Shown here: piece after piece, positions 15,538-17,523 of the stretch
Layout: each line of letters begins with the position of its first letter
How positions within the stretch are numbered: the first letter of the stretch is position 1
Assembly: GCA_964569295.1 (NCBI GenBank)
Contig: CAZMVU010000095.1
Span: 1-17,523, forward strand
Direction of reading: 5' to 3'
Source: CAZMVU01 sp964569295
GTDB taxonomy: Bacteria > Hydrogenedentota > Hydrogenedentia > Hydrogenedentales > JAGMZX01
Length of the DNA stretch: 17,523 bases
Program-made: the position numbers and the translations under genes
The notes under the pieces: model-generated
Told to the model about the DNA's origin: nothing
Databases searched by the model: none
The model's input: the letters and a program-made list of their open reading frames with translations, nothing else

Positions 15538-17274
15538 ATGCGTGTGCTCGCCATGGGCCACCCAATGTGGGGCGACCAGAATCACCTCGCTGATTACCAT
15601 TGCCTGTCGCAACGCGGACACACCGTGCGCACCCTCGCACCGGAAACGGGCGACGGCGACGTTTTCTTCGCACCGGAAGAGACGGCGGCAGAAGTGGTGG
15701 CACGCGTGTCCCGCGAATGGCCGGTGGATTTGCTGCTCTGCGGCTGCCCGGAAATGTACCCGCCACCGCACGCCATCGAGGCATGTCCCGTGAAAACCGC
15801 GGCGGTCATCTCCGATTGGAACCTGCACCAGCCGCAACTCGCGCACAACCTCGCCCGGTTCGACCTGGTGCTCAGCGACCGGCCCGGTGCACAGATGCTC
15901 AATGTCAAAGGCGCCACGCCCACCTACCTCCAACCCGTTTACTCCCACATGCCGCGCGTTCATCGCGATCTCGGCCTCGATCGGAATATCGATGTCCTCT
16001 TCCTGGGAAGCCGCAACCACGCCATCCACCGCGCGCGCGGTCGGGCGCTCGAAGCGGCTGCGGCGCTTGCCGGGCGCTACCGTATACACATCGGAGGCGA
16101 ACGGCCGGCCGCGGAATACGCGGCATACATGAACCGCGCTCGAATCGTACTCAATCACAGCCTGCGCGGCGAAATGAACCTGCGGTGCTTCGAGACCATC
16201 GCCTGTGGCGCGCTGCTCTTCCTGGAAGCGGACAACCTCGAGGCCGGCGACTGGCTCGTCCCAGAAACACAATATGTGCCGTACACCCAGAAAAACCTGT
16301 GCGAGCGGCTAATGTACTTTCTCGACCACGAACCCGAACGCGCACGCATCGCCCGCGCCGGGCACGCACGCGCGGACGCCCTCGCCATGGCAAGGCGGCT
16401 CGATGACTTTTTCGACTGGATGCAAGCACAACCGCGCGAGCCGAGGAACTTCGCCGGGTTCACGGATGAAACGCGCACACTGGCCGAGATTCTGCTGTAT
16501 GCCAACGGACCGCTTGCCGCACAGCACGCCCACGCCCGGAACGTCGCACAGGCGGCGGTGTCACGGTTTGACACTTCAGCCACTGCGCTTGCAGCAGGCG
16601 CCATGGCCCTCGATCGGGCGAATGACGCCGCCCGCCAGGACCGGACAACGCACGTAAAGGAGTCACTCGCCCATTTTCACGCCGCAACCCGCCATGCGCC
16701 CGGCGAGGCCGTCGCGTGGTTGAACCTCGCCTACGTCGCCAGACAGCTTGGCGCAAGGGACGTCGAACGGAAATGCCTCACCCAAGCGGTCGAGACACCG
16801 GGCATTGCGCTGGGCGCCTGGTTACTGGGCCACGTCACCGACCCGTACTTCGTCGACTGGCGGCGCGCCCTCGCGGAAGGAACGGCGGACGCCGCGATCC
16901 TGCATGCCGCCGCCGGCACACGGCGCGCAGCCATGGCCCTTGAGGACGGCGATGCGGCCTCCGCGCTCGCGTTGGCCGAAACGAGCATCGCGCGGTGGCC
17001 CCGTGTGCCCACGCCCTACCGCATCGGCGGCAAGGCGGCCCTCGAAACGGGAAACGCCGCAAGGGCCATCGACCTCCTCGAGCCCGGACTCGAGTACACC
17101 GCATTCGACGCGCCCCACCGGGAAACGCTATACACCGCATACATCGCCGCCGGGGAAACGGAAACAGCACGCGCCTTCGCCGAAGAAACCGCGCGCATCT
17201 TCGCCACCCGGCCGGATATGCAGGATGAAGCCCGCACCTTCGCGGCGCGCGGGCGCGGCGAAAACCGGCCTTGA
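15538..17274 (+). CDS. CgeB-like glycosyltransferase with C-terminal TPR-like half
   Basis: 578 residues, cytoplasmic. Residues 1-300 resemble GT-B glycosyltransferases of the CgeB/DUF3880 type: a short N-terminal Rossmann-like domain, then VDVLFLG-type strand (IDVLFLGSRN, 151-160), the NRARIVLNHSLRG segment (199-211), and the NLRCFETIACGALLFLE block (214-230), which supplies the acidic residue E219 that usually contacts the nucleotide-sugar donor. Residues about 310-570 are Ala-rich helices, with TPR-like pairs near 390-420 and 460-550. Fusing a glycosyltransferase to TPRs often serves recognition of a protein or glycan acceptor. The start follows GGGAG with 7-nt spacing. It lies 80 bp after the methyltransferase gene, and the two may act on the same surface glycan or glycoprotein. 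Donor and acceptor are unknown. Confidence 0.82.
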   Translation: MRVLAMGHPMWGDQNHLADYHCLSQRGHTVRTLAPETGDGDVFFAPEETAAEVVARVSREWPVDLLLCGCPEMYPPPHAIEACPVKTAAVISDWNLHQPQLAHNLARFDLVLSDRPGAQMLNVKGATPTYLQPVYSHMPRVHRDLGLDRNIDVLFLGSRNHAIHRARGRALEAAAALAGRYRIHIGGERPAAEYAAYMNRARIVLNHSLRGEMNLRCFETIACGALLFLEADNLEAGDWLVPETQYVPYTQKNLCERLMYFLDHEPERARIARAGHARADALAMARRLDDFFDWMQAQPREPRNFAGFTDETRTLAEILLYANGPLAAQHAHARNVAQAAVSRFDTSATALAAGAMALDRANDAARQDRTTHVKESLAHFHAATRHAPGEAVAWLNLAYVARQLGARDVERKCLTQAVETPGIALGAWLLGHVTDPYFVDWRRALAEGTADAAILHAAAGTRRAAMALEDGDAASALALAETSIARWPRVPTPYRIGGKAALETGNAARAIDLLEPGLEYTAFDAPHRETLYTAYIAAGETETARAFAEETARIFATRPDMQDEARTFAARGRGENRP

Positions 17275-17390
17275 ATGGCAGCACAATGCGGGCCTGACCA
17301 CGAACGCACCATCCCACACGCCTGCGTTCCGTCACGGAAGCCGCCTCAGGCCGCACCGGGAAAATGTGGGATACGCCTCTTCAAACTGAC

Positions 17391-17405
17391 GTGGGCGTTG
17401 CCCAC
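17391..17405. repeat. Tight 6-bp hairpin before the tandem array
   Basis: GTGGGC, GTT, GCCCAC form a perfect 6-bp stem with a 3-nt loop, 117 bp after the glycosyltransferase stop and 3 bp before the tandem array. There is no T-tract, so it is a weak terminator candidate at best. Confidence 0.4.
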
Positions 17406-17407
17406 AA

Positions 17408-17523
17408 TCCACAGGGAGGGCGAGCGTACCCGCGAGCCGAAACAGTCCATAGGGAGGGCGAGCGTACTCGCGAGCCGAAACAGTCCACAGGGAGCGCGAG
17501 CGTACCCGCGAGCCGAAACAGTC
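17408..17523. repeat. 38-bp noncoding tandem repeat array, runs off the window
   Basis: Three contiguous 38-bp copies start at 17408, 17446 and 17484, and the last two bases of the window begin a fourth. Copy 2 differs from copy 1 at two positions and copy 3 at one. The period is not a multiple of three and no frame is kept open across units, so it does not encode a protein repeat. There are no spacers, so it is not CRISPR. Each unit holds a small dyad; in copy 2 GCGAG, CGTA, CTCGC pairs perfectly, while copies 1 and 3 have one mismatch. It could be a minisatellite or a multi-copy binding site. Confidence 0.92.

Noticed and set aside
14771..15784. 337-residue minus-strand frame across the methyltransferase and glycosyltransferase
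   Set aside because: It spans two well-supported genes on the other strand and lacks motifs.
17408..17523. CRISPR array at the right edge
   Set aside because: The copies are directly adjacent with no unique spacers and no cas gene is present.

Overview
The window is GC-rich bacterial DNA with twelve convincing protein genes and no RNA genes, insertion sequences or CRISPR array that I could recognise. A lipoprotein-release (Lol) system implies a Gram-negative envelope. The GldA/GldF/GldG/DUF4340-type transporter, the CgeB-like glycosyltransferase and the TPR-rich content would fit a free-living or environmental lineage such as Hydrogenedentota or the Planctomycetota/Lentisphaerota neighbourhood. 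That placement is inference, because no marker gene here settles it. The only housekeeping enzymes are RNase HII and a dCMP-deaminase-family protein.

Layout. 1-438 has no convincing gene. 439-1470 (+) encodes a YcgR-like PilZ protein ending in a degenerate receiver domain. 1638-7362 (-) is a three-gene operon, read from right to left: an ABC ATPase (GldA-like), one 841-residue protein joining a GldF-like permease to a GldG-like periplasmic part, and a DUF4340 protein with an acidic repeat tail. A sequence matching the sigma-54 consensus lies 123-149 bp upstream of its first gene. 7363-8099 is a long intergenic region holding that promoter, a 20-bp-period direct repeat that could be its upstream activator site, and a promoter for the next gene to the right. 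8100-8813 (+) encodes a DUF4405 membrane protein that converges on a dCMP-deaminase-like gene (8826-9314, -).

9315-9771 is a divergent intergenic region. From 9772 to the end every gene is on the + strand: a hotdog acyl-CoA thioesterase, rnhB and a 568-residue TPR protein, closely spaced; then a LolC/E-type permease, LolD and a SAM methyltransferase, overlapping by 8 and 4 bp; then a CgeB-like glycosyltransferase with a C-terminal helical/TPR-like half. The window ends inside a noncoding 38-bp tandem repeat array.

How the genes work together. The left operon should form one ABC complex: cytoplasmic ATPase, a combined membrane and periplasmic subunit, and an anchored DUF4340 partner, of unknown substrate. 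The right cluster is dominated by envelope functions: lipoprotein release, and sugar or methyl modification. The most notable points are the GldF-GldG fusion under a probable sigma-54 promoter, the PilZ protein whose receiver domain has lost its phosphorylation residues, the Lol permease present as a single gene overlapping lolD and a methyltransferase, and the tandem repeats. I do not see a clearly new defence or mobile system here.
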